NCBI GenBank assembly: GCA_017591395.1
Contig: WEDG01000895.1
Coordinates: 347,955 to 411,954, forward strand
DNA: 64,000 nucleotides
Direction of reading: 5' to 3'
Origin: Schistocephalus solidus
Lineage: Eukaryota; Platyhelminthes; Cestoda; Diphyllobothriidea; Diphyllobothriidae
Below the pieces are notes generated by a model that saw only the letters and a program-made list of their open reading frames with translations, had not been told where the DNA came from and searched no databases. Positions 31,872 to 42,850 of the stretch are shown piece after piece (the first letter of the stretch is position 1; each line of letters begins with the position of its first letter). Made by a program: the position numbers and the translations under genes.

Positions 31872-32809
31872 ACCGGCATGGAGAAGATCAGTGAAGACTG
31901 GTTCAGCAATCCATGAGGCCAACCGAATCGCCGCCAAGGCCAAAAGAGAGGCACAAAAGTCACCAGCGCCTCGGACCAACACCGCCAATGCCCAGGCCCT
32001 GCCAACATGCGCGCGCTGTCAACGCATCTTCCGCGCGCGAATCGGCCTGGTTGGACATCTTCGGACGCAATGCACCAACAATCCGACAATTCCAATTTCT
32101 ACGTCAAATTCTGCCAACCCTCCTTCTGACTCCCCCACCCTCACTCCTGGCATCAATTCCATTAATTCCACCATCATAGAGACCACATCCATCTACTCAT
32201 CGCCTGTTACCCCCCACCACCACAACCACCGCCTTCGCCTTCACTACCACCACCACCACCATCAGCAATGGGGAATCTCTCCTAAGCTGTACTCAATGCG
32301 ACCGCACATTCACCTCACGCATCGGCCTGATCGGTCACTTGCGAATACATCGTACAGAGACCGGTGAGCCAGTGCCTGGAGCACCATCACACAGCAGAGA
32401 TCGTCGCCTCCACTGCCCTCACTGTCCTCGCGCATTCACTCATCGCATGGGCCTATTCGGTCACATGCGCATCCATGACAGCGGAATTCACCACAATGCC
32501 GACAACACCGATACACCATGCACACCCTCCGATTCTGCCATTCTTAGCGCCCCTGCCACCCCCACTACCATGAATGACATCGCCCCAGCCTCTACCGATT
32601 TCTCCTGCCCACACTGCGCCCGCAACTTCAACTCACGCCTCGGCCTGGTCGGTCACCTGCGAATCCATCGCACGGAGGCTGGTGAACCAGTGCCTGGGGC
32701 TCCGACATACAGTCGACGCGCCCGCCTTCACTGCCCTCACTGCTTCCGCACATTTACACACCGCATGGGCCTATTAGGACACATGCGCCTCCACGACAAC
32801 CTCCGGTAA
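31760..32809 (+). pseudogene. LINE C-terminal tail with five zinc fingers
   Basis: After [18 protein letters not shown] and AKAKREAQK come five C2H2-like fingers. Finger 1 is CARCQRIFRARIGLVGHLRTQC (32008-32073, last His replaced by Cys). Finger 2 is at 32288-32350 (CTQC to HLRIH), finger 3 at 32414-32476 (CPHC to HMRIH), finger 4 at 32606-32668 (CPHC to HLRIH) and finger 5 at 32732-32794 (CPHC to HMRLH), with the stop at 32807-32809. Finger 1 is separated from the rest by a Thr/Ser/Pro-rich linker of about 70 residues that contains a frameshift in a C run near 32210-32215. Fingers 2-3 and 4-5 are two copies of a finger-linker-finger module, with [EA]GEPVPGAP between fingers. The likely role is binding of element RNA or target DNA, by analogy with other LINE zinc knuckles; this is inference. 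Confidence 0.85.
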
Positions 32810-32894
32810 ACCACCGGAGGCTAAGCTACATCAGCACACACTACCTACACCAATACATCGACAACACCCTCACAATCACCATTTACCAGAGTAT
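32810..32894 (+). mobile_element. LINE 3' UTR
   Basis: Short A/C-rich sequence after the stop, ending where the V array begins (TATCACGG). No obvious poly-A or short tandem tail is visible. Confidence 0.45.
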
Positions 32895-34372
32895 ATCACG
32901 GTTTCCTAGAAACCGTGGCTGGGAAATCTGCCAATCTGACGCTTCCACCAGACCACGCCGTCGGCTCAGTGTATGTGCTGTGTGTGTCGAGTGGCTGACC
33001 AGTGGACTGGGAGTCAGACGGCGATGGCTGCTCCATATCCCCTGAGTTTTATGAATCCTGGTGTGTGCGTTATGGGGGGCCAGGTCGTGCTGTGGCGCGC
33101 GAAGACGGGTACGCCGATCCGTCAGCCAATGCGCCCACTCCCACATCAGGCAACTGACCGGCTCGGACAGTGTCTGATGGTGGGGGTGGGGAAGAGAGTG
33201 AGGTCGACAGCTCAGCGCATGTTCCTCACTATAAACAATCTGACGCGCTTAAAACTATCACGGTGCGCTAAAAGCCGTGGCTTGGAAGGTTGCCAACTGA
33301 CGGGATAACTCGGACCGCGTGGTCAGCCCAATGTGTGTTTTGTGTGGAGTGGCTGACTGGCGGACTGAGAGTCAGGCTGCAATGGCTCCTTCTTAATGTG
33401 GTCTTTATGGCAATCCCACTCTGTGGGATCCGAGCCAGGTGTGGTGGTACGCCCAGGGGCGGCTCCGGCCGCGTCAACCACCTGCGACCTCTCTCATCTC
33501 CGGTTTTCTTGCCTGTGTCGTGAGACCGGGCTCAGGTGGGGGAGGAGAAGAGTGTGCGGTAACGTTAACCGCCGCGGTGGGAAGGTTGTCAACTGACAAT
33601 TACACTCAGACCTCGCAGTTAGTCCAATGTGTGTTGTGTGGAGTGGCTGACTGGTGGTCTGAGAGTCAGGCTGCGATGGCTCCTTCTTAACATGCCCTCT
33701 GGCTATCTCACACATGTGAGATGTAAGCCGTTCAACCCCCTGTTCTGTGAAATCCTGGTGCTTGTGTTTGGGGGGCCAGGTCGTGTACGTAGTACACGTA
33801 GACGAGGTCACCAGCAGCTGCGCCGGCTTCCGCATCAGACAACTGACCGGCTCGGACAGTGGTCTGATTGTTGGGAGTGGGGGAGAGAGTGAGGTCGAGA
33901 GCTCAGCGTATTTTCCTCACTATAAACAATCTGACGCGCTTGAAACTATCACGGTGCGCTAAAAGCCGTGGCTTGGAAGGTTGCCAACTGACGGGATAAC
34001 TCGGACCGCGTGGTCAGCCCAATGTGTGTTTTTGTGTGGAGTGGCTGACTGGCGGACTGAGAGTCAGGTTGCAATGGCTCCTTCTTAATGTGGCCTTAAT
34101 GGCACTCCCACTCCGTGGGATCCGAGCCAGGTGTGGTGGCACGCCCAGGGGCGGCTCCGGCCGCGCCAGCCACCTGCGTCCTCTCCCGCCTCCGGTCTTC
34201 TTGACTCTGTCTTGACACCGGGCTCCGGTGGGGGAGGAGGAGAGAGTGCGGTAGCTGCAGCGCAAGGCTACTATCACTTAAAACTAATTCACGCGCAAGT
34301 CACCGTTCCTACACCACCTGGTGTGGAGCATACGGTGGACCTCGTCGAAATCGACGGTCGAACTATCGAGTA
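32895..34372 (+). repeat. Tandem array of four repeat V units with 691-bp higher-order period
   Basis: Units start near 32900, 33260, 33555 and 33951, each with a version of CGGTGCGCTAAAAGCCGTGG then GGAAGGTTGCCAACTGAC. Units 2 and 4 share one kind of second half (CGCCCAGGGGCGGCTCCGGC). Units 1 and 3 share another (GGGGGGCCAGGTCGTG, then CAACTGACCGGCTCGGACAG and CACTATAAACAATCTGACGCG). The start of unit 4 repeats that of unit 2 after 691 bases, so a two-unit block was duplicated. Only unit 4 carries the complete end (GTGGAGCATACGGTGGAC, then GGTCGAACTATCGAG) running into the TAG microsatellite. Confidence 0.8.
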
Positions 34373-34565
34373 GTATTAAAAGTACTATTAGAAGTGGTGG
34401 TGATGGTAATAGTGGTAGTAGTATTAATAGTAGTGGTAGTAGTACTATTAGTGACATTATTAGTGGTGGTGGTGGTATAAGCATTATCAGTGGTGGTGGC
34501 GGGGTCATTGTCGTCGTCGTCGTCATCGCAGTCGTGATGACAGTAGCATTAGTAGTAGTAGTAGT

Positions 34566-34601
<36 letters not shown>

Positions 34602-34632
34602 CAGTAGTAGGAGCACATAGTAATGGTGGTAT

Positions 34633-34724
<92 letters not shown>

Positions 34725-34738
34725 TAAGCAGAATTAGT
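34373..34738. repeat. Compound AGT microsatellite
   Basis: Imperfect AGT/GGT/ATT triplets, a GTC/GTCGTC patch near 34507-34525, then pure AGT runs at about 34547-34610 and 34633-34725. It starts directly at the 3' end of V unit 4. Confidence 0.95.
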
Positions 34739-35060
34739 AGTGGTAGTAATACTTATAATAATCATCTCTGTCAATATTGTAATTGCTTCCTGATTGAGAT
34801 GAGGTAAGGCAGTAAGGCCGATTAGACAGACCGCACTCTGATCGTTCCCACAGTTCGGAGAACTACAAAAAAGGTGGGATTTCAGTGGTAAATCTGATGA
34901 TATGCAATTCTCAGGAGTGCATTTATGCAGCGGCGTCTAACGTCTGGGTTATGGTTCAAAATGATCAGTGTGAAAGGCAGTGGCATGCGAAGGCTCCTTG
35001 AAGGACATGCAAAGTAGAGGTGAAACCACAATTTCTGGCATGAAGATGATCTCGTCTTGT
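34739..35060. other. No gene recognised
   Basis: AT-rich spacer. Confidence 0.35.
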
Positions 35061-35129
35061 CTTTGATTCAAGCTGCGTGAGTTGGCTGACTCAAACAGAG
35101 AATACTCAGAAAAAAAAAGAGAGAGAGAG

Positions 35130-35340
35130 AAAGTTCAAAATAGATATACTGTATATCTTGATGAGTAACTCCCGTGCTACCTACATAACCTCTTGTAGCA
35201 TCTCTTCCTTTAGTGAGCCAATCAATCAGTTCTTGCACGATGTTATCAGCACTTGAACGAGTAAAATCTGCCACCCCGGAAGAGCCCATCAGAACACAAA
35301 TAGTCAGTTTCAAAACATTTGTGCGAGTATTTGAAGCAAG
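35130..35340 (-). CDS. Possible von Willebrand A-like exon (weak)
   Basis: On the minus strand an open frame reads LKLTICVLMGSSGVADFTRS, then SADNIVQELIDWLTKGRDAT and RGYVGSTGVTHQDIQ. Hydrophobic strand, GSS, F, a 20-residue amphipathic helix and GRDATR resemble the first strand and helix of a VWA domain (LVDGSSSVGxxNF...RVGVV). The metal-binding Asp before GSS is Met here, and the R-V-G is disturbed. No ATG begins the frame. A GTATAT after GATATACA near 35155 could be a donor site. Downstream of it the frame runs into TC-rich simple sequence. If real, this would be the only host exon in the window; it may equally be chance. Confidence 0.25.
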
Positions 35341-35344
35341 AGGC

Positions 35345-35880
35345 TGGAAGAAAGTCTTATAATGACCCTGAAGAAAAGCTCAGGAGTGTGAGACCAGCCA
35401 TATATTGTAATGGATATTACTTTACTGGGGAATAAGTGGTTCTGAGTTTGACAGCTAGAGTTATGGTGAAAATGAGGGTAAAAAATTGTCTTTTTCATGT
35501 GACAAGGCAATTTTTATCCTAAGTCGGAAACATGGTGGAAATTGGGAACGCTAAGGGAGCATATAGCTCGGTAATAATGGTCAGTTCAGAAAGTTTTCCA
35601 GTTGAAAGAGAAGAAAAATTGGACGACTTTGAATAAAAAATTGATCAAGTATCCGGCGTGAACTTAACTAAAGAGGGACAGAGAAGACTAAGGGAAATTG
35701 AACAGTATTCTCCAAGTTCTGAAATGACAGCTGACTACCATAAGGTACGAAATTAGCAACCTATTACCTAACTACAAAGATGGAGGCCTCTGCTTTCGAG
35801 GTGTATATTAGGTTGTTTCAGTGTTCCTACGGGGACCAGATCAGGACATGGCAGACGTTACCGAAAATTTGTACTCAAAA
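35345..35880. other. No gene recognised
   Basis: AT-rich, with no conserved frame and no repeat that I can match. Confidence 0.35.
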
Positions 35881-35884
35881 ATAT

Positions 35885-36080
35885 GTCGCTCATGGGAGGG
35901 GAGTGTGACTAGGTGCGGGTCCCCGCTGCGCCAGCACCAGCCCCGATCTTCTTGTCTTGACCCAGGCAGATGAGCAAGGAGTGAGGGTGGTAAATGCAGC
36001 GCAAGTGACCGTCCCTGGACCCCTTTGTTATGGGGTACACGGTGGACATCATCGGCAATGGCAACCGAACTGTCAATTTT
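35885..36080 (+). repeat. Repeat V partial copy
   Basis: Landmarks: CCCGATCTTCTTGTCTTGAC, GAGTGAGGGTGGTAAATGCAG, CGCAAGTGACCGTCCCTG, GGGTACACGGTGGACATCAT and CGAACTGTCAAT. It lacks the GC-rich first half. Confidence 0.65.
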
Positions 36081-36084
36081 TTTC

Positions 36085-37490
36085 ATATGAAATTACCGGT
36101 TTGGTAAGTGAAACCTAGTTTATAGATCACATAGTTATTAGCGTTCAACTCAGAGTCCAACGAGTATTTAATGCAAATAGGTTGCACTTCATGAAAATTG
36201 GTCTTTCTAGCTTCGCTGAATTAGGCAGACTGAAATGCTTTATTTCACACAAACAACTTAAATGATTTGAAACTATGGCAATCTGTTACTTAAATGTCAA
36301 AGGATGTGGCAAGAACTCGGGTGAGATATAATCATGAATCTACTGTGGTTTGTGTGATCTACCACGGTTACATCGGTTTATCTACTCCTGCCTCGGGGTT
36401 AATTCGGGGCCTCTTTTCCGCAAATATATCAGTTTTCGGCAGAATCATACAGCTTTCACACATGGACGCCAGTTTTCGAGTTACAGATGTTCGACTGATC
36501 GAGTACCGGAACAATCTGTTTAGTATCATGAGCTTTTTCAACTCGTGCAGGAATCCATTGCCAGAGATTGTAACAACAGCATGAAAAAGGATACACATAT
36601 ATAGGGGGTGCAAGTAAATCATCTATAAATGATTCAAACTGGTGCCAGATCGATATATCGATTCCTTGATTTCTCATACGATGCCCAGGCTTTAATCAAT
36701 TCTCGGATCGTCTTGCTTCTGGCAGCTTAAGTTGTCACGCCCGCAGAGATTAATACTACCTCAGCGGACCATCCTAAATTTTTTGGATACAAACTTAGTC
36801 TCGGGGCGTTTTCGGTGGTTTGGCGGAATTCGAATGCCATCCTGATCTTTTCTGAATGTCACATAAGATTCACCCATCTCCACCATTTATGCTTCGGTTT
36901 GGGAATGTCTGCCTGCTTTTACTCGCAATATCCATGTGGGACAATTTTTATTACTTCTATTTGCGTGGTGCCCACCCACGCATTTGCAGAATAATAATCA
37001 GATACCGAGAAGTGATTGCATTGAAAATTATCAGATCCGTTGGAATGGAAAGATCGAAAGTTTGTGGAACACCGTTTACGGTCACTCTCAGTTGATCTTA
37101 ACTGACCAACTGAGTGACTGGCATCCCATTTCAAGGTTAAAACCCTCCTCCAGGATTGAGTGGAACCTGTGTTAAAATGCCGGTTTGATTTTTGATCTTT
37201 CTCGAATCCCATATCCATGGTCCCTGCGGCCTCAGTTTTATTGTGTTTCCAGTCGAACCTAGGTGAAAAATCCGCCCCACGTATCCCTAAATAAATGCAC
37301 AATCTGTAGAAAGACAAAAAAATCATAAAAGGCTTTTTTCTCAAAGGCGTACAATGGGTGGCAAAAACGTAAGCCGAGGATCACTACTCAGGTGGACAGA
37401 CTTTTGAGAAGAAACTATTCTAGCTGGCAGTGAAGTCGCGTCGTGCCACGGCTAAGTGAGTAGTGAGCGTCGCGGTGGAAGATGCTAACT
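36085..37490. other. No gene recognised
   Basis: Open frames of 80-140 codons occur on both strands at 36.3-37.35 kb without recognisable motifs. 37.41-37.49 kb is loosely similar to the start of V (GTCGCGGTGGAAGATGCTAACTTG). Confidence 0.35.
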
Positions 37491-37499
37491 TGGAGAGAG

Positions 37500-37740
37500 T
37501 TGACGTCAAGTGCGTAACACTAGGTGCAGGAATCTACAACCGAACTGTGGCAAGTGACGATCTCCACCGATAGCCCAACGAGGTTGGCTCAGGAGTGGTG
37601 ACCTGCGCGTGAATTGATTGATGGCGAGACAGACTTGCGCAGCATCTACCGCACTCACGCTTCCCTCCCCCCTCCTTACTCCGATGGCAGGAAGGGAGCA
37701 GGTGACCGGAGTTGAGCGTGGGCTCAACGACTCACAAAAT
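37500..37740 (-). repeat. Repeat V partial copy, antisense
   Basis: On the minus strand: CTCCGGTCACCTGCTCC, GTGAGTGCGGTAGATGCTGC, GCAAGTCTGTC, CACGCGCAGGTCACCACTCC and GCTATCGGTGGAGATCGTC. The order and spacing agree with other V copies. Confidence 0.6.
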
Positions 37741-37744
37741 TGAA

Positions 37745-40195
37745 CAGTCCACCTAAGCGTGTCACATACGTCGGTCTTCCAACTTCATGTACCGGTAGTT
37801 CTTCATCAGCACCTCAGATTTCACATAGATGAGAATGCCATAAAGGCCACATTACCAATGAACCATTACATTATAGCCTTCATTCCTGCGAGGCGTGATC
37901 TCGGAAAGTGAGAGTATTTATTTTAGGCCCCTAAAACGTTGCGAAATTTTACTTGCTCACCTGGCCCTTTCCGGAAAATACCAATTTCATTTGCAGACTG
38001 TGTTTTTTAATTCATTTTATCAATCAAAATGCTTATAACATCAAACAGAAATGTACCTTACCCTATATTTCGGCAATTTTCTATGTTAATACCTGTTCTA
38101 AATTGTTTGCACATCTGAGTTTCACACGTGACTCAAAGGAAAAGTGAAAAGTGAAAAGTGAAAGTGAAAACTGAAAGGGAACGCCCACGCACTGACTGCT
38201 TTTCAGAAGTAACTTATTTTAAGATTTTAGATAAATACCTAGCAGACAACCTATCCTTAATGGCAAGCGGTTGAAAGCACTGAACATCGCAAGTCTTCAT
38301 TGATATTTCAAGGACACTCTGAAACACAAAGACCTCCACTGTCAGCAAAAACCGCACATAAATTTAGCGGAAAACGAGGTCTCTACATTTACAAAAAACG
38401 GTTTCGTTACTACCCCATCTGCCAATTGGATTCAAAATTTATAATCACTGACTGGTTTGGCAACTCTTGATCCTATGGAACCTTTTATTCCTGTAGCTTC
38501 TCCAATAGTGAATTCAAGCGAAATCCTCTTTTTAATCAGCTACATTTTAATCTTCTCCAATAGTGAATTCAAGCGAAATCCTCTTTCTTTTAATCAGCTT
38601 CATTTTGATTTCTCACAACAAAATTTTACGACGTATAACCGGACATAGCACCATTGACCTTATGCCACACTCCCTAAAAAAGTACTTCTTGGAGGATATT
38701 TAATGAAAATGTATCCATAAAATAGTTACTGTGCCTATACTGTTTTATATACTAAGTTATTTGCATGGACAAACATTACGTACTTCAAAAAACTTGTGTC
38801 AATTCATGTGACATGAATGCTCGCGTTTACGAAAATTTAGCATTTTATTAAGGACATTTTTCCTGATCCACGAAATCGTACTTGTAATATCTATTTTTCA
38901 TGTTCATTAATTTTGAGGTCCTTTATTATTTGTTTGGGGTTTTTGTGGATGCGTTCGCACGGGTGTCAGATTGCTTAGTGATTTTTTGCTAATTCAAGCA
39001 TATTTCATCTGTTATGTCATATACTGTCATTACTCCGTCCGTTGGCGACCTTCTAAGCCATGGTATATTCAAGGGGATCAGATTGATTCTAGGGGAAAAT
39101 GCGATGAGAGGGGGTTCCCGAGAGTCGGCTTCGCCCTCTCATCACTGCCCCATGCACCAGGCTACTGTCCCAGTCTGTTAACCAACCCGTTAGGAGGTTT
39201 CAGGTTGGTGTAATGTGGAGCATCCTGCTAAGACGTACCACATGCATACACGAAAGTATTTACATGCACCAAAAACTGATTACTAAAAGACCGCTTCCCA
39301 TGAGAGGACCAAACACTTACTTTCAGTCGTTTAACGGCGACTCTTGCACCTATCTCCAGTAGCATTTACTCTGCATTCTCCAGGAAATACCTATTATTTG
39401 ATATTTTATAGCAGTCATTCTAAAACACCGTTTTGTAGGCCTATAGGAGGTTTGTTGTCCTTTTAAATCCCCCCGAAGTTGTTTGCGACCATTTATCAAA
39501 GGGGTGTGTGGAATTTACCCAAAACATCAAAATTTGTCACTGCCTGTTTTGGGTGGACTGCTATAAAGAGATCTCAGTCACTTATATGACTGGAAATGCC
39601 AGGTAATTGACTATGATCGTCCGGTCTGTGCAGAGAGCAACTTTCCTATTGTAATGCGATTGGAGGAGAATTTCCTTCAACAGAGGGTAGGTGCCAACCC
39701 CAGAGATTGAAGGCTGGAGCCAATACTGCAGGTTAAATTACAATTTTTCCTTAACCTGTGCTTTGAAGCCACAATGAATAGGCTTCGGGACAGAGGCTAC
39801 GAGAAGTGGCCTATCTCATGAACCATGAGGATTGAAATTAACAAGATTAATTGACGGTGAATAAAAGATTGTACTTTGTATAAATTCTACGTAACCTTTT
39901 CCATAAAATCACGTTTTTGCTTACAGAATATGTTTATAAATAATTAAATCAGTCAAAAATGTTTACAAATGTTTGCTCTAGTCACACACATGCCAAACAA
40001 TCTCGAAAAATGAAGAAAAAATGGTCCTTTCTCGTGAAACCGTGTTGGAAACTCTTGTTAACGACCACCATTGAAGGATGTTTACGTGAAAATGTCAGTG
40101 AAGGACTACTTTCAAGCATACTTCTACTTGTGTTGATTTATTTACTGGTTTTCTATACATCCAAAACTTAAGCTTACTCAGTTACAGTGAGTTTT
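37745..40195. other. AT-rich, small tandem repeats only
   Basis: A GTGAAAA-type heptamer array lies at 38143-38175. A 55-bp direct duplication lies at 38497-38606 (CTTCTCCAATAGTGAATTCA starts at 38497 and again at 38552). No gene is recognised. 39.78-39.83 kb carries the dispersed CCTATCTCATGAA motif. Confidence 0.5.
38497..38606. repeat. 55-bp tandem duplication
   Basis: Two adjacent copies that differ by a few indels in the T-rich part (CCTCTTTTTAATC against CCTCTTTCTTTTAATC). Confidence 0.85.
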
Positions 40196-40199
40196 CCCT

Positions 40200-41025
40200 T
40201 TTTCAGAATTTTAAACTTTTCTAAGAAAACGCTGGTATTTCTAAACAGTAAAATAAAATATTTAATCTTCCTTTTATTTTTACAATTTTTTAAAGTCGTA
40301 CGTTATTATTTCACAACTGTGGTACATTCTTTGGTGCTCGTTTGCGAGTGATTAGCAATCTTTCTTAAAGTTCGGTGTTTTGCATGAGTATGGTTCTTTC
40401 GTATCTTGGCTGATTCATATCGGACGTGTGGCAGCGGAGGCTGGTCACACGGATCACGATAATGATGATGACGAGGATGAGGTCAACTATTATAATAATA
40501 CTTATATTGATCTCATCGCCATTGATGAAAACTCCGACAGGAGTCATAATTCCTCAGTTAAAACTCAGAGAAGAAGTACTGCATTTTCTAGAGAGCAGTG
40601 CTATGGTTTTTCGCTTCTCATTTCCAGTGGAGAGCAGAATTTCCATTAGTCCCTGTATGGAGTGATTCAAATTCCCAAGCACTGCACCTCCATGTTCCAG
40701 TAGAAAATATGAAGGAGGAGGATGAGGAGGAGCGGGAGGATGAAGAAGAAAAAAATAAGAAGAAGAAGAAGAAGCAGAAGAAGAGGTAACTTTATACACG
40801 ATCCGTAGGCCTTCGTAGACCGAGTAATTAAACCCATCCTAGTGAAATCATCTTTTGACATAATGTGTAAAATTCTAATTTTAACCAATTCACCAACGTG
40901 AGGCGCTCGAACCTTATGCAACCTGGTAACCACAAAAGTTAAATTCTTTTTAAAGTTCGATGTACAGCACCATGAAAAATTATGCCGAAGGCAGCAACTC
41001 GGGAAGTTGCTGCTAATTTTCTGCG
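40200..41025 (+). repeat. Long dispersed repeat X, copy 2
   Basis: Collinear with 10.3-11.48 kb. Near-identical blocks at 40.53-40.69 kb include AGGAGTCATAATTCCTCAGT and GTGGAGAGCAGAATTTCC. At the site where copy 1 holds a V element, copy 2 has only TCCAGTAGAAAATATG before an A/G-rich tract (40712-40788). The right part keeps GGCAGCAACTCGGG and CCTTATGC-AC.TGGTAACCAC-type matches. Confidence 0.65.
40712..40788. repeat. AGG/AAG purine microsatellite
   Basis: Imperfect GGA, GAA and AAG triplets, the counterpart of the AGG tract at 11.0-11.24 kb. Confidence 0.9.
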
Positions 41026-41243
41026 ATCTTGCACGGCCCTGGTATTATAGCAGTTCCCCAGATTGGGAGAAATGGGTGAAAATCGATGTCGTGCATAATG
41101 ACTATAGTTGGCAACACGTTACGCCTTGTCATCGCAGGAGTTTTCACCAATTACATCATTTATGTCTTCTTCTATCGCGTACCTACACTCGCCGTAAATG
41201 TAAGCTGTCCGACTAGTCACGTATTCCACGTATCACATTAATA

Positions 41244-41769
41244 GGCAAGAACGCAATATGCCACCCAACTCGGGAAACAAAGGATTGGCCAGCATGCAAT
41301 ACGTGGTCGTATCGCACGCCCACATAACCCCAACTCTATCCATTGTGCTCATTAGTGTTAGAAGGGGAACGCAATATTTTGTTGGCCGTAGGAGGACCGA
41401 GGGATTGGGTCAAATAGCAACTTTCCAAGCGTCGACTGTTAGGACACCACAGTAGTTTCAAAATGCGCAAAGCCGGTCTCATGCTTACTCTCGTCAAGGG
41501 TCTGAATAAAAATGGGTCAGGTCAGCTAGGAAGGACATCACGCATAATGGACGGCTTGTCCGCGGATCTGACAAGTCGCGCACGTGTCGGGGCAACAAAC
41601 TATTGAGGGACCCCACTAATCACAAAACTATGGGTATGGTTAGGAGTAGGTTGGCTCTCTCCTGGTCTTGATTTAGCCGCACCCAGTAAACCCCTATTAC
41701 TAATGGTTGGGTATTGTCCCCTGACCTATCCTTTGTTCCCGGGATTTGGTCGTGCATTGCGTTCTTGCC
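41244..41769. mobile_element. Non-autonomous TIR element, copy B (short form, opposite orientation)
   Basis: It begins GGCAAGAACGCAATATGCCA and ends with GTCGTGCATTGCGTTCTTGCC. The ends are inverted repeats over about 80 bases: ACTCGGGAAACAAAGGAT near the left answers ATCCTTTGTTCCCGG near the right. Internally it is the reverse complement of one copy A unit, for example AATGGATAGAGTTGGGGTTA-type, TTGACCCAATCCCTCGGTC and TAGCTGACCTGACCCATTTT. It has no second unit and no 0.4-kb insert. No clear target-site duplication remains. Confidence 0.75.
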
Positions 41770-41774
41770 CTTAA

Positions 41775-42850
41775 AGCGTCTTAAAAGTATTGATAGAGGG
41801 GTATGGATCTTTTGACAGGATAGGTCTTTCAGCCAAGAGGATGTATTTTTAGTTCATACCCTACACTACTGCTGCTGTTGTGGCATCGTTGAAAAGAAGT
41901 AGCAGTGGAAGCATAATCCGTTGCGAACGTTTGCCCGTTCGCGACTAATTCCCGTCGATTGTCACACCCCTGCTCTATTACCCATCTTCGTTCAACTTGT
42001 CCCGCGGCGAACTTATTCTTTCCCCCGTAGGCCCCGCGGCAATCCTGACCTTCGGCCAGAACTACCGTACCCCTCCTGAGAGTGTCGTCTTCGCGTCGCC
42101 TCCTCCCCCCCCCGGCAGCTATATTTTCACGCCTCCAATCAACCGGCAATCAGCTATTTGTTTCGCTTAATTGCAGCGATGTCCCGTCTACTTCGCCACG
42201 GCGGGCAACGTAAATTAGCGACTGGCGGGTCGGGGAGACGAAATGAGAGCTGCACGAGCGACAGACAGACAGGTGTTCACGCGAGTCCAGCCTGTCAAAC
42301 AGCCTAACTATGCCACCAATGGGAGGCAATGATAGCACTGATTGGAGGAGAGGCAGGTGTACGTGGTTATTGCGATACGGTTAGGGGGCCATCGTTCGTC
42401 TACGCTAATTAGACCGTTGCGTGATCATGTAACGGCCCTAATCAGTATCATCGTCCCCAAACAGTCTCTCGCTGCGCTTCGAAGCTTGGGGAGGGGCAAT
42501 CGACGAGCAAGATGGACCATAAAAAGGGCTGTATTGGTCAACACAGCATGATTCGCGCCTAATTAGAGGCGACATGGGGAGAGCGTTGGACTAATCGCCT
42601 TTCTTATGTAAATCGGAAAAAAAAACCTGAACTAAAAATGAACTCTTACTGCTTTTAGTCTAATGAAGTAATCAGAGAAACAGCTGGGGAGTCCTGCTCG
42701 ACCGTTAATTATCGAAACCCGGACACAAGTGATGAATACAGTCTACGCAGACAATCATTGTCAATTTTTTCTCCTATAAAGCGGCCGATCTGTTAAAGAA
42801 CAACCGCAGTTAAGTTAGGCCGAACAGAGTGATGCGATTGTCAACCATTC
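41775..42850. other. GC-richer unassigned region with homeodomain-like motifs
   Basis: 42.0-42.57 kb is rich in CG dinucleotides and has several TAAT cores: CTAATTAG at 42405-42412 and again at 42559-42566, and TTAATTATC near 42704. It has a C10 run near 42105. No coding domain is recognised. A cis-regulatory element is conceivable but unsupported by anything else. Confidence 0.2.

Noticed and set aside
36919..37344. A 141-codon minus-strand frame
   Set aside because: It overlaps plus-strand frames and has no motif; AT-rich frames of this size are expected by chance.
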